From positions 62,001 to 126,000 of the forward strand of contig NZ_JABBPD010000001.1 in assembly GCF_012927445.1 (NCBI RefSeq): a stretch of 64,000 nucleotides of DNA, read 5' to 3'. Shown here in pieces: positions 25,811 to 33,801 of the stretch (positions are counted from its first letter, which is position 1; every line of letters begins with the position of its first letter). Position numbers and translations under genes: made by a program. The DNA is from Rhodoferax sp. Lineage in GTDB: Bacteria > Pseudomonadota > Gammaproteobacteria > Burkholderiales > Burkholderiaceae_C. Below the pieces are notes generated by a model. It was not told the DNA's origin, made no database searches, and saw only the letters and a list, made by a program, of their open reading frames with translations.

Positions 25811-26041
25811 ATGTCGCAATCCGCCAAAGCCTTGATTGAACAAGCTGTTCAACTTCCACCGGTAGAGCGCATGGCGCTGGTGGAGCACATTCTGGACAGC
25901 CTGGACGAGCCCGATCCAGCCATGGATGCACTTTGGGCACAGGAAGCGGATGACCGTCTGGCGGCCTATCGTCGCGGCGAAATTCGCGCCGTGCCGTTGT
26001 CTGAAGTGTTGGCCAAGTACAAATCGTCCAGCGCCACATGA
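25811..26041 (+). CDS. Addiction-module antitoxin, CHP02574 / Unstab_antitox type
   Basis: A 76-residue protein with the family pattern KALIEQAVQLPPVERMALVE, ILDSLDEPDPAMDALWAQEA and DDRLAAYRRGEIRAVPLSEV. GGAG lies 10 bases before the ATG at 25811; an upstream in-frame ATG at 25799 is less likely. Its stop overlaps the toxin start (ATGA). Such antitoxins neutralise ParE/RelE-like toxins and repress their own operon. Confidence 0.88.
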   Translation: MSQSAKALIEQAVQLPPVERMALVEHILDSLDEPDPAMDALWAQEADDRLAAYRRGEIRAVPLSEVLAKYKSSSAT

Positions 26042-26289
26042 ATATCCTGCTGCTGGAGGCAGCGCAGCAGGAACTGGACGAAGCCATAGAGTGGTACGCG
26101 AATCAGGCACCCGGTTTAGGCGAAGCACTTCTGGTTGAAACCCTCAAGACATTCAAGCTGATCACCCAGTTTCCGCAAGCGTGGCACCCGCTCACGGATG
26201 CATCGATTACTGCAGAGTTGCGCGGGCTGGTGCTCAAGATCATGGGCCTCACTGCCACACAGGCAGTTGCCGATGCCTTAGGTAAATAA
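26038..26289 (+). pseudogene. ParE/RelE-like toxin with a replaced C-terminus
   Basis: The first 55 or so of 83 residues are ParE-like (ILLLEAAQQELDEAIEWYAN, GEALLVETLKTFKLITQFPQ, AWHPLTDA). After that the expected strands with the conserved Arg and the VVAVAH-type ending are absent, replaced by SITAELRGLVLKIMGLTATQ and AVADALGK, which does not resemble the family. Repeat copy 5 begins 13 bp after the stop. The protein is probably inactive as a toxin, or its tail is a new one; the intact antitoxin gene remains. Confidence 0.65.
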
Positions 26290-26301
26290 AATTAGCGAAT
26301 T

Positions 26302-26356
26302 GCTACTATTTATATAGCTTCTTGCGCTTATTGCATGCGGGCTAGAGGCCTAAATG
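26302..26356 (+). repeat. Dispersed intergenic repeat, copy 5
   Basis: GCTACTATTTATATAGCTTC, then TTGCGCTTATTGCATGCGGG and CTAGAGGCCTAAATGG. It lies between the ParE-like chimera and the SGNH hydrolase gene. Confidence 0.85.
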
Positions 26357-26480
26357 GCTTCGATCTTCTTCCGATCGTGCAGGATTCAGGTGAGCCACAC
26401 ACCTGCGTCGCCCCCACGCACAAAAGTGACCGTGTCTCCCCGCAACCTCAAGGGAATGACTGAAGTGGCCAAAATGGGCC

Positions 26481-27995
26481 ATGATCACACGCCGTCATAT
26501 CTTGATAGCTTCTGCCGCTTTGGGGCCTGGGCTTGCATCGGCCAGGCCATCGGCCTTGTCGGCTGGCAATGCCGATCCCTACATGTTCGCCGCGCATCGG
26601 CAAGGGTCATTTGGCAGCCCGGTCGCGTCCGATGCAGGCCGCGTTTATTGCTGCGACGCGGTCACCTACTATTCGCCGGGCTATGCCGTGCATTCGCCAC
26701 GGCTTGCCTTTGCGGCGGTCTACGCCGACAAAAACACGACCATCGAACACGCGTTAGGCAACGACCTCCCGTTCCAGGGCGTCAGCATTGAAATCGCGGG
26801 CGTTCGCACGCCACTCACGGTGGACGGCGCCCCATCGTGGACGGTGGCGAATGGCCGCTATGTGTGGACGGATGCCAATAACCTTGTGATCCCGGCCAAC
26901 ACGACATTCCGCATCATCACCGCCACCAACGTCGCCGCTGGACTCTTGCGCAATTCTCCGATGCGCGTCAATCCGACGATGGCGCTCGATGGCGTTCGCC
27001 AAGGGGCCACGGATCAAAGCGCCTACCTTCGGGGTGCGGGCACGTTTTTGGCCAGCACCGGCACGACCTGTATGGCCCCACAGATGATTGTGGCGCAGGG
27101 TTGGGCGACGGCCGGCAAGCCGCCGGTGCCACTGATCATTGGCGACTCCATCGCCGCCGGCAACAACGACACGCAATATGGCGTGCCGGCCAACGGCGTG
27201 TGGGGCTACCTGGCGCGTGGCTTGACCGATAACGGCAGTTCGACCCGGTTGCCGTACTGCAATCTGGCGATTCATGGCGTGTCGTATTCAGCGGTCGCCG
27301 CGGGCACCTTCGCCATTCGAAAGCAGATGATGGCGGATGTGGGCTACCCGTTCACCGCCATCATCAGCGCGATGGGGACGAACGCGGGCGGCGCGGTCTC
27401 GGCCATCGCGGGCTGGCCGCCGTTTGGTGCGTTCCTGAAAACGATGGGCAACAAGCCCATCATCCAGACCACAATGCTGGCCAAATCAACGGCCAAGGTC
27501 GCCAATCTCGGCTGGACCACGCTGGACAATCAGGTGCGGATTGATTTTGCTGCGTACAACCAATGGATTCGGGCCAAGTCCGATGCCAATTTAGATCATT
27601 ACATTGACATGGTCGGCCAATTTGAGTCGGCCAATGACTCGGGTCTGTGGGCGGTTCCCAGCTTTGCGACGCTGCTTGCGGCCGATTTTGTAAGCGGCTC
27701 CAAGGTCCTGAGTCTGAAGGCCGCGCCACCGGTGCATGCAACGCTGGTTTTGGCGGCGGGCACTGCTAATTACAAAAACTTTGGCGTGGTCGAATCGGTA
27801 ACCGGCGCGGGTCCGTACACCGTGCAGTTGCGCAACTATGTAACCGGCACGGCCTATCTCGCCGGCACGAGCTGCCAGGAAGTCAACACGACGGATGGTG
27901 TTCATCCGCTGACCCGCAACAGTGAAACCGGCATGGCGCCGATCATCGCGGCGAAAAATAGCGGCGTGCTTCGGTTAACCTCTCGCCTCACTTAA
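26481..27995 (+). CDS. Secreted SGNH/GDSL-type hydrolase
   Basis: A 504-residue protein with a signal peptide that looks Tat-like (ITRRHILIASAALGPGLASA). The first 190 residues form a beta-rich region (HALGNDLPFQGVSIEIAGVR). The hydrolase part has the block I motif IIGDSIAAGNND (Gly221-Asp222-Ser223, the likely nucleophile) and the block V motif TDGVHPLT (Asp472-x-x-His475). Between them are GTNAGG and a beta insertion (about 380-455). It is therefore an esterase or deacetylase candidate, possibly acting on polysaccharide or cell-wall acyl groups. Similar proteins occur in phage and genomic-island contexts. It is flanked by repeat copy 5 and a small acidic-protein gene, and shares no operon with metabolic genes. 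The start lacks a strong ribosome-binding site. Confidence 0.72.
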   Translation: MITRRHILIASAALGPGLASARPSALSAGNADPYMFAAHRQGSFGSPVASDAGRVYCCDAVTYYSPGYAVHSPRLAFAAVYADKNTTIEHALGNDLPFQGVSIEIAGVRTPLTVDGAPSWTVANGRYVWTDANNLVIPANTTFRIITATNVAAGLLRNSPMRVNPTMALDGVRQGATDQSAYLRGAGTFLASTGTTCMAPQMIVAQGWATAGKPPVPLIIGDSIAAGNNDTQYGVPANGVWGYLARGLTDNGSSTRLPYCNLAIHGVSYSAVAAGTFAIRKQMMADVGYPFTAIISAMGTNAGGAVSAIAGWPPFGAFLKTMGNKPIIQTTMLAKSTAKVANLGWTTLDNQVRIDFAAYNQWIRAKSDANLDHYIDMVGQFESANDSGLWAVPSFATLLAADFVSGSKVLSLKAAPPVHATLVLAAGTANYKNFGVVESVTGAGPYTVQLRNYVTGTAYLAGTSCQEVNTTDGVHPLTRNSETGMAPIIAAKNSGVLRLTSRLT

Positions 27996-28005
27996 AAGGA
28001 ATCCC

Positions 28006-28254
28006 ATGAAAAAACTCAACGTCACCATCAAGCTCGAACTGTCCGTCCCCGATGATTGGGAACTGGTCCAAACCTCGGAAGGCGGGCAAGTGTTGAAGCT
28101 GCCGAACAATCAATTCATGGACATTGCCATCGAGCCCCTGTTTGCCACCGACCCCGAAGAAACCTGGGCCAGCACCGAGGACGATGATGTGCTGAACGAC
28201 ATTTTGGACATGGTCGAGAGCGAAGATGTCGCCTACGAGTTCACCAAGCACTAG
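28006..28254 (+). CDS. Small acidic hypothetical protein
   Basis: An 82-residue acidic protein (MKKLNVTIKLELSVPDDWEL, NQFMDIAIEPLFATD, TWASTEDDDVLNDILDMVES) with no signal peptide or membrane segment. AAGGAA lies five bases before the ATG and it starts 10 bp after the SGNH hydrolase stop, so it is probably co-transcribed with it. I do not recognise a family. Its size and charge resemble phage or plasmid accessory proteins, but that is only an impression. Confidence 0.65.
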   Translation: MKKLNVTIKLELSVPDDWELVQTSEGGQVLKLPNNQFMDIAIEPLFATDPEETWASTEDDDVLNDILDMVESEDVAYEFTKH

Positions 28255-28272
28255 GCTTTAACGGGCTGTCCC

Positions 28273-28566
28273 TTGGAACTCCCCCTGCCGGCACAAGCGG
28301 TCATCAGCAGTGAGTCGGCCACCCAAATCTTTGTCACGCTGACGCAGCGCGCGCAAGAATTGGGTTTGACCCTTCGCCCTGCGCCACCCGAACCCACCAC
28401 CTGCTGTGGACGGGGCTGCAACGGTTGTGTGTGGGAGGGCTTTTTTGCCGCGGCAACCTACTGGCAGGAAGATGCGCTGCTTGCCATTCAGGGCCAGCGG
28501 CACACCCCAGTGAGCGGCCATGGGGCGCAAGACGCCAAAACCATGGCCCTCACCTGGCTTACTTAG
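28273..28566 (+). CDS. Oxidoreductase-like (PF09791-type) Cys-rich small protein
   Basis: A frame of up to 97 residues whose centre holds PPEPTTCCGRGCNGCVWEGF, the defining motif of the oxidoreductase-like N-terminal domain family (CCGxGCxxCVW). Four clustered Cys suggest metal or iron-sulfur binding; function unknown. The only initiator near the family start is TTG at 28273, so the true start is uncertain. The 3' end overlaps the convergent cold-shock gene by 8 bp. Confidence 0.7.
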   Translation: MELPLPAQAVISSESATQIFVTLTQRAQELGLTLRPAPPEPTTCCGRGCNGCVWEGFFAAATYWQEDALLAIQGQRHTPVSGHGAQDAKTMALTWLT

Positions 28567-28990
28567 CCGTCGGCAAATCGGCAGGCGCCATGGCGGCTGG
28601 AGTGCGCTCTTGAGCCACAGGGACATGGACCAATTTGCTGGCGTAGCGGGTGTACACCAACCACCCTACTGCGGCCACGATGCAAAGCGTAATCAAGCCA
28701 CCGCGAAGACCTGACTTGCGCGGTGCCGGGGTGCGTGACAGTGTCACGGGTTTAGCGGCGTTGGCACGAAGCGGCGCTGCGTCACCCTGGCTTTGCACCC
28801 GCACGGCCCGCTTTCGGCCGTCGCGATCCGGCTCGATCTCGAATGAAAGTTCATCCCCTGCAGCAGGCAGGCGCCCATCGCGCGGGAACGCGGAAATGTG
28901 AACAAAGACATCTGGGCCACCTTCAGTGAAGGCAATGAAGCCGAAACCACGTTCGGCGTTCCATTTTTTGAGCGTGCCGTTAAATTGCAT
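28559..28990 (-). CDS. Cold-shock domain protein with C-terminal membrane helix
   Basis: A 143-residue protein. Residues 1-67 are a cold-shock domain (GTLKKWNAERGFGFIAFTEG with RNP1, DVFVHISAFPRDG with RNP2) that binds single-stranded nucleic acid. A basic linker (about 70-93) leads to one transmembrane helix (GGLITLCIVAAVGWLVYTRY) and a short Pro/Ala tail. This CSD-plus-membrane architecture recalls DUF1294-type proteins but with a single helix. The promoter is expected in the 333-bp gap upstream, which contains repeat copy 6. Confidence 0.85.
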   Translation of the reverse strand: MQFNGTLKKWNAERGFGFIAFTEGGPDVFVHISAFPRDGRLPAAGDELSFEIEPDRDGRKRAVRVQSQGDAAPLRANAAKPVTLSRTPAPRKSGLRGGLITLCIVAAVGWLVYTRYASKLVHVPVAQERTPAAMAPADLPTAK

Positions 28991-29141
28991 GGTGCGCGGC
29001 GACGGCCGTTTTGTGACTGATTTGGTTAGTGTGTTGTGTCATGGTTGACTCTCGATTTAGTGTCCGGCATGGGTGCCGTTTCTTGGTGTTGTCGGATTCT
29101 AATTTCCCAGCCAGGCAGCCATTTATGGGCATCAGACTATC

Positions 29142-29196
29142 GCTATTAATTTAATAGCTGTCTGCGCATATTCTGCGGGGGCCAGAGGCCTAAATC
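29142..29196 (+). repeat. Dispersed intergenic repeat, copy 6
   Basis: GCTATTAATTTAATAGCTGT, then CTGCGCATATTCTGCGGGGG and CCAGAGGCCTAAATC. It is the only copy whose flanking genes both point left. The TAG stop of the adjacent leftward HTH remnant (29190-29192) lies inside the repeat. Confidence 0.85.
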
Positions 29197-29306
29197 ATCT
29201 GAATCACCAGCTGATAGCGTGTCCCCCGCCCCTGCCCGGTTTTCTCCAGCAAACCCAGTTCTGCCAGCTGGGTGAGTTCGCGGTAGGCGGCAACAAGGCA
29301 GTACGC
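29190..29306 (-). pseudogene. C-terminal winged-helix fragment of a lost gene
   Basis: On the minus strand the gap between gltS and repeat copy 6 encodes AAYRELTQLAELGLLEKTGQ followed by GRGTRYQLVIQMI and TAG, the usual C-terminal winged-helix of Fic/AlbA-type or RecG-like ATP-binding regulators. About 38 codons survive with no start. The stop codon is provided by repeat sequence. It is too short for the ORF threshold and non-functional. Confidence 0.6.
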
Positions 29307-29323
29307 CCATCGGCGGGGGCGAC

Positions 29324-30520
29324 TTACTTCAGGTAATTCATGTAGGTCGTGATGATGACGGCGTTAAAGAAGTCGATGAACAGCGAGCCCACGATCGGGA
29401 TGACAAAAAACGCTTTCAACGACGGGCCATTGACGCTGCTAAAGGCCTGCATATTGGCCATGGCGTTGGGCGTTGCGCCCATGCCAAAGCCGCAGTGGCC
29501 CGCCGCCATGACGGCAGCGTCGTAGTCACGGCCCATGATGCGAAAAGTGACCCAGTAGGCGTAGGCGAACATCACCGCCGTCTGCACCAGCAGGATGATG
29601 AGCAAGGGGCCGGCCACTTGCGCCAGCTCCCAGAGCTTCATCGACATCAGCGCCATGGCCAGAAAGAAGGCCAGTGACACATGGCCGACCACGTCAAACT
29701 GGCGCATCGGCAGCTGCCAGTTGCGCCAGTCGATCAGGTTGCGAATCAGCGCCGCCACCAGCATCGGGCCCAGATACGCTGGCAGGGTGATGCCCATGCT
29801 CTTGAGCCAGTCCACCAGCAGCGTGCCGACGCCAATGGCGACGGTGACGAGGATGGTGGCGTACATCACGGTCTGGTTGTTGGTCTCGCCGGTTTCCGGG
29901 GCGGTCTGGATGTGCGTTACCTCGCCGACGGCCTTGTCGCCAGGCCCGCGCAGGCCGTTGCGCCGCATCAGCAGGGAGGCAACGGGCCCGCCAATCACGC
30001 AGCCCGCCACCAGCCCATAGGTGGCGGCGGCGATGGCGGCCGGTAACGCGCCGACCGCGCCGGCCTGCTCCAGCAGCGGGCCGAACGCGGCCGAAGTGCC
30101 GTGCCCGCCCGTCAGCGCGATCGACCCGGCCGCCAACCCGATGAGCGGATGCACGCCCAAGGCGACGGCCAATGCCGCACCCAGCGTGTTCTGGATCAGC
30201 ACCAGCCCGACGGCCGCCGCCAGAAACAGCGCCACGCCCACGCCACCCTTTTTCAGCAACTCAAAGCTGGCCGAAAAGCCGATGGTGGTGAAGAACACCA
30301 GCAGCAAAAAGGCGCGCATGTTGTCGTAGAACTGGAACGTGAAGACGCCGGTCTGGTGACCCACCAGCGCGATCAGCGAAAACAGTATCCCGCCGATGAT
30401 GGGGCCGGGGATGAAGTAGCGCGCCAGCAGGCTGACGTGTTTTTTAATGAATTCGCCCACCACCAGCAGCACGGCGGCAATGCCGACGGTCTGGGCGATA
30501 TCGAGCTGGATGGTGATCAC
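29324..30520 (-). CDS. gltS: Sodium/glutamate symporter GltS
   Basis: A 398-residue inner-membrane carrier importing glutamate with sodium. Family features include VVGEFIKKHVSLLARYFIPG, IGFSASFELLKKGG, SIALTGGHGTSAAFGPLLEQ (first reentrant loop) and AGHCGFGMGATPNAMANMQA (second reentrant loop), with about ten helices. The start is GTG at 30520 with AAAGGAA 8 bases upstream. It follows the DUF697 gene by 44 bp on the same strand. Confidence 0.95.
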   Translation of the reverse strand: MITIQLDIAQTVGIAAVLLVVGEFIKKHVSLLARYFIPGPIIGGILFSLIALVGHQTGVFTFQFYDNMRAFLLLVFFTTIGFSASFELLKKGGVGVALFLAAAVGLVLIQNTLGAALAVALGVHPLIGLAAGSIALTGGHGTSAAFGPLLEQAGAVGALPAAIAAATYGLVAGCVIGGPVASLLMRRNGLRGPGDKAVGEVTHIQTAPETGETNNQTVMYATILVTVAIGVGTLLVDWLKSMGITLPAYLGPMLVAALIRNLIDWRNWQLPMRQFDVVGHVSLAFFLAMALMSMKLWELAQVAGPLLIILLVQTAVMFAYAYWVTFRIMGRDYDAAVMAAGHCGFGMGATPNAMANMQAFSSVNGPSLKAFFVIPIVGSLFIDFFNAVIITTYMNYLK

Positions 30521-30564
30521 AACGACGGTTCCTTTATTCTTTTATTGACGCGGAAGCCGTCGCC

Positions 30565-31509
30565 TCAGCCGCCGCGCACCAGTGCCATGACCTGGGCCGC
30601 ATCCAGTGTGGAGGCCTTTTGCTGAATCTGGGGCAGGTACTGCGTTTGCAGTTGCTTGGCCGGGGCCAGCAGGCTCTGAAAGGTTTCGCGCAGCAGCGCC
30701 GTGCTCATGACCCGGTCGCCCGCGTAGTAGCGCTTGGCCACTTGCCCCAGCGCATAGGTGGTGGCAAACGAAAACGCCATGCCGGTGCCCGCGCTCCCGA
30801 CATGGCCGATGGTTTTGCCTGCCAGTTTGCCGAGCAGGCCACCCAGCAGCTTGCGGCCAAATTGCTCCAGGTACTGCGAGGTCAGGCCAACACCGGCGGC
30901 GGCGATAAATTCCCGCACATGCCCCTGATCGAGCGTGACGCCGTGGGCCTTGCCGATGCTGTAAACCATTTTGACCTGCAGCGGAATGATGGCCATGGAA
31001 GCCCACGACTGCGGCAGCAATTCAAGCGCGCCGTTGACCAGGGCGTGGTTCAGGATGGAGCGGTCCAGCTCCGCGTCGTTCGCGGCCGGCGGGGTGGCGG
31101 CAGGCGTTGGCAATGCAACATCGGGCAGGTTGATCACGGCCAGGGCTTGGGCTTGCGCATCAAAGGTCTGGGCCTGCGCCGGGTCAATCGCCAGTTGGCG
31201 CCGCAAGTCGGTCAGAAAACGGCGCTCGGCATCGGTCTGCTGGCCGTCGGCATCGCAGACGCATACCGCCATTTCGTAGGCCAGCTGGCGGTGGCTGGGG
31301 TCGGCCAGCTTGTGCACCGCCGCCTCCAGCCCGACGCGCTTGAGCAGCACGTCCTGGTAAAGCCGCGACAGGTTGGGAGCGCCGGATTCGTTGGACAGGG
31401 ACTCTGCAATACGGCGGATTTCTTCGCGCTCCGCATCGGCTTTGCTGCCATCGGCAAAGGCCGCCAACAGGGCGATGCAAAGGAGGGCTTCTTGCTGTTC
31501 AGGGGTCAT
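30565..31509 (-). CDS. TerB-like / DUF697 protein
   Basis: A 314-residue protein from the ATG at 31509 (MTPEQQEALL), which gives the natural start of the TerB-like helical domain (LLCIALLAAFADGSKADAER, residues about 8-130). A Pro/Ala linker precedes a DUF697-type hydrophobic domain (MAIIPLQVKMVYSIGKAHGV, TSQYLEQFGRKLLGGLLGKL, GMAFSFATTYALGQVAKRYY) that probably lies in or on the membrane. The function is unknown; DUF697 proteins are associated with stress and small GTPases. The frame is open to 31644 but that extension looks non-coding. Confidence 0.8.
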   Translation of the reverse strand: MTPEQQEALLCIALLAAFADGSKADAEREEIRRIAESLSNESGAPNLSRLYQDVLLKRVGLEAAVHKLADPSHRQLAYEMAVCVCDADGQQTDAERRFLTDLRRQLAIDPAQAQTFDAQAQALAVINLPDVALPTPAATPPAANDAELDRSILNHALVNGALELLPQSWASMAIIPLQVKMVYSIGKAHGVTLDQGHVREFIAAAGVGLTSQYLEQFGRKLLGGLLGKLAGKTIGHVGSAGTGMAFSFATTYALGQVAKRYYAGDRVMSTALLRETFQSLLAPAKQLQTQYLPQIQQKASTLDAAQVMALVRGG

Positions 31510-31684
31510 GAGGGGTTTTCTTTCAAGCGGAGGCATTACAAAATTTGACGCGGTCAACGAGCGCGGTGCATCGCCACGCGGGAGGGGCGCGGTCATGATA
31601 AAACTGCACAGGACACACCCCGTAAAAACCCGTGCAGTTCTCATTTGATGCGATGTGGATTTAACTGACGGCGGCTTGATATTT

Positions 31685-31746
31685 GCTATGTTTTGTATAG
31701 CTTCTTGCGCTTATGCTGCGGGGGCTCAGGCCACTTTTGGCGTATA
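31685..31746 (+). repeat. Dispersed intergenic repeat, copy 7
   Basis: GCTATGTTTTGTATAGCTTC, then TTGCGCTTATGCTGCGGGGG and CTCAGGCCACTTTTGGCGTA. It ends only about 4 bp before the first ATG of the EamA transporter. Confidence 0.82.
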
Positions 31747-31750
31747 ACGC

Positions 31751-32662
31751 ATGCAGAACTCCCGCCAAAGCACCCCTTCTTTCACCGCCCGCCCCATGTC
31801 CCCACTCCGTTTAGTCATTTTGGTCACACTGGCGATGCTGGCATTTGCCGGCAATTCGCTGCTGTGCCGCATGGCGCTCAAGCACACCAGCATTGACGCG
31901 GCCAGTTTCACCACCGTGCGTCTGTTGTCTGGCGCCTGCATGCTGTGGTTGGTCGTGCGGCTAAGACGTGGCACGGGTTCAGCCGCAGGGGAACGGGCTG
32001 GCGGCAACTGGCTGTCGGCCTGTGCGCTGTTCGTCTACGCGACCGGGTTTTCATTTGCCTATGTCAGCATGCCGGCGGCCACGGGCGCGCTGCTGCTGTT
32101 TGGGGCGGTGCAGGCCACGATGATTGGCTATGGCGTGGTCCAGGGCGAACGGATGCACGCGCTGCAGATCGTCGGGTTGGCGCTCGCGTTGGCGGGGCTG
32201 GTGGCATTGATGCTGCCGGGGCTGGCGGCACCCAGCTTGCGCAGCTCACTGCTTATGTTGAGCGCGGGTGTGGCCTGGGGCGTTTATTCGCTGCGCGGCA
32301 AACAAGAAACAAACCGGGGCGTGAGCGACCCGACCCAGGTGACGGCCGGCAACTTCATGCGGGCGGTGCCGATGGCGCTGGGCTTGAGTTTGCTCACGCT
32401 CCAACACCTGTCGTTGGACCGCACCGGCCTCGGGCTGGCGGTCTTGTCGGGCGCGCTGGCTTCTGGATTGGGTTATGCCATCTGGTACCGGGCGTTGCCC
32501 GCACTCAAAGCCACCCAGGCGGCCACGGTGCAGTTGAGCGTGCCGGTGCTGGCTGCGCTGGGCGGTGTCGTCTTCATTGGTGAAGCGGTCAGCGCGGCCA
32601 TGTTGCTGGCGTCGAGCGCCATTTTGGGCGGCATCGCGCTGGTGATTTTGCAAAAGAAATAG
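31751..32662 (+). CDS. DMT-superfamily (EamA) transporter
   Basis: A 303-residue membrane protein with ten predicted helices in two EamA repeats (LVTLAMLAFAGNSLLCRMAL in the first; LLMLSAGVAWGVYSLRGKQE in the second; LPALKATQAATVQLSVPVLA near the end). It is probably an exporter of small metabolites or amino acids; substrate unknown. The ATG at 31751 directly abuts repeat copy 7 and the first 15 residues are poorly structured, so the ATG at 31796 may be the real start. Confidence 0.9.
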   Translation: MQNSRQSTPSFTARPMSPLRLVILVTLAMLAFAGNSLLCRMALKHTSIDAASFTTVRLLSGACMLWLVVRLRRGTGSAAGERAGGNWLSACALFVYATGFSFAYVSMPAATGALLLFGAVQATMIGYGVVQGERMHALQIVGLALALAGLVALMLPGLAAPSLRSSLLMLSAGVAWGVYSLRGKQETNRGVSDPTQVTAGNFMRAVPMALGLSLLTLQHLSLDRTGLGLAVLSGALASGLGYAIWYRALPALKATQAATVQLSVPVLAALGGVVFIGEAVSAAMLLASSAILGGIALVILQKK

Positions 32663-32711
32663 CGCGGGCAGATCGGCAGAGCGCGCCCAGCCCAGCCCGT
32701 TCCGCTTAAAC

Positions 32712-32732
32712 CGTGAAAAGGCCATTCACGGA
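32712..32732. promoter_or_regulatory. Inverted repeat upstream of the YeeE/YedE pair
   Basis: CCGTGAA and TTCACGG form a perfect 7-bp inverted repeat separated by 7 bp, ending 12 bp before the ATG and overlapping a GATAAT -10-like box. It could be a repressor operator or a hairpin in the leader. No T-run follows. Confidence 0.4.
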
Positions 32733-32744
32733 TAATCTACCCCC

Positions 32745-33218
32745 ATGAACCTTTCTCTTTCTCTCTTTCCCCATGGCTGGCAGCACTATCTGTTGGGCGG
32801 GGTCTTCATCGGTGCGGGGGCGGCTTTGCTGTTTGTGCTGACGGGCCGCATCGGCGGCATGAGCACCGTGTTCTCCAGCACCTGGTCTTACGTGGTGCAG
32901 CGGCCGTTTTTTCAACAGGCGCGCTTTGTCGATTCGCGCAGTTGGCGGCTGGTGTATGCGTTGGGCTTGATCCTGGGCGCGCTGGTGTGGTGGCTGGGCT
33001 TTGCCGGCGGCAAGCCCGAAGCCACGGCGGTGCCGGTCTGGCAGTTGCTGGTAGGCGGATTTTTTGTCGGCTACGGCGCACGCCTGGGCAACGGCTGCAC
33101 GTCGGGCCACGGCATTTGCGGACTGGGCTCGCTGCAATGGCCGTCGCTGATGGCGGTGCTGACCTTCATGGCGACCGCGTTTCTGACGGCCAATCTGGCG
33201 GCGAGGTGGCTGGCATGA
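32745..33218 (+). CDS. YeeE/YedE-family membrane protein, first subunit
   Basis: A 157-residue membrane protein with four or five helices and the family Cys motif ARLGNGCTSGHGICGL. YeeE/YedE (PmpA/B, TsuA-like) proteins are linked to transport of thiosulfate or other sulfur species, with conserved Cys relaying sulfur. The stop overlaps the start of the second subunit (ATGA), so the two half-size proteins probably make one transporter. Confidence 0.88.
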   Translation: MNLSLSLFPHGWQHYLLGGVFIGAGAALLFVLTGRIGGMSTVFSSTWSYVVQRPFFQQARFVDSRSWRLVYALGLILGALVWWLGFAGGKPEATAVPVWQLLVGGFFVGYGARLGNGCTSGHGICGLGSLQWPSLMAVLTFMATAFLTANLAARWLA

Positions 33219-33637
33219 GGGCGGCACAAATGGCGTTGCCGAAGATGCTCGCCACCCTGCTGGCGGGCGCGCTGTTCGGCTTTGGTCTGTCGTACGCCAC
33301 CATGATCCGGCCCGAGGTGGTGTTGAGTTTTCTGCGCTTTCAGGACTTTGGCCTGATGCTGGTGATGGGCGGCGCGGTGCTGGTGGTGGTGCTGGCCTAC
33401 AAGCTGACGCCGCGCCTGCTGGCCCGGCCCCTGCTGGACGACCACTTCCACGTACATCCTAGCGTCTGGAACCGCGACACCCTCGTCGGTGCCGCCCTGT
33501 TCGGCGTCGGCTGGGGCCTGTGCGGCGTGTGTCCCGGCCCGGCCATTGCCGGCCTGGGCGCAGGCAACTGGAGCCTGCTGTGGGCACTGGTCGGCATTGC
33601 GCTGGGCGCATTGGCACAGGGACTGCGGGCGAAGTAA
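33215..33637 (+). CDS. YeeE/YedE-family membrane protein, second subunit (DUF6691-like)
   Basis: A 140-residue membrane protein starting at the ATG that overlaps the preceding stop. Features: ALFGFGLSYATMIRPEVVLS, FLRFQDFGLMLVMGGAVLVV and the Cys motif GWGLCGVCPGPAIAGLG. Together with the previous gene it supplies both conserved Cys regions of a full-length YeeE. Gene order and overlap strongly suggest an obligate pair for sulfur-compound uptake. Confidence 0.87.
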   Translation: MRAAQMALPKMLATLLAGALFGFGLSYATMIRPEVVLSFLRFQDFGLMLVMGGAVLVVVLAYKLTPRLLARPLLDDHFHVHPSVWNRDTLVGAALFGVGWGLCGVCPGPAIAGLGAGNWSLLWALVGIALGALAQGLRAK

Positions 33638-33671
33638 AGCGATCGTCAGTGACAGTGGCGGACTGATAGAT

Positions 33672-33720
33672 ACTACTTTTTCTATAGCTTCTTGCGCTTA
33701 TTTCACGGGGGCTAGAGGCA
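33672..33720 (+). repeat. Dispersed intergenic repeat, copy 8
   Basis: ACTACTTTTTCTATAGCTTC, then TTGCGCTTATTTCACGGGGG and CTAGAGGCA. It ends 81 bp before mntA. Confidence 0.85.
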
Positions 33721-33801
33721 CTTTATTCTTAAAATTCAAGAGAATATATCGACTTGGCACGGTAGTAGGTGGGAACAGCCGCTCACAGTACACTCGGCCC
33801 C

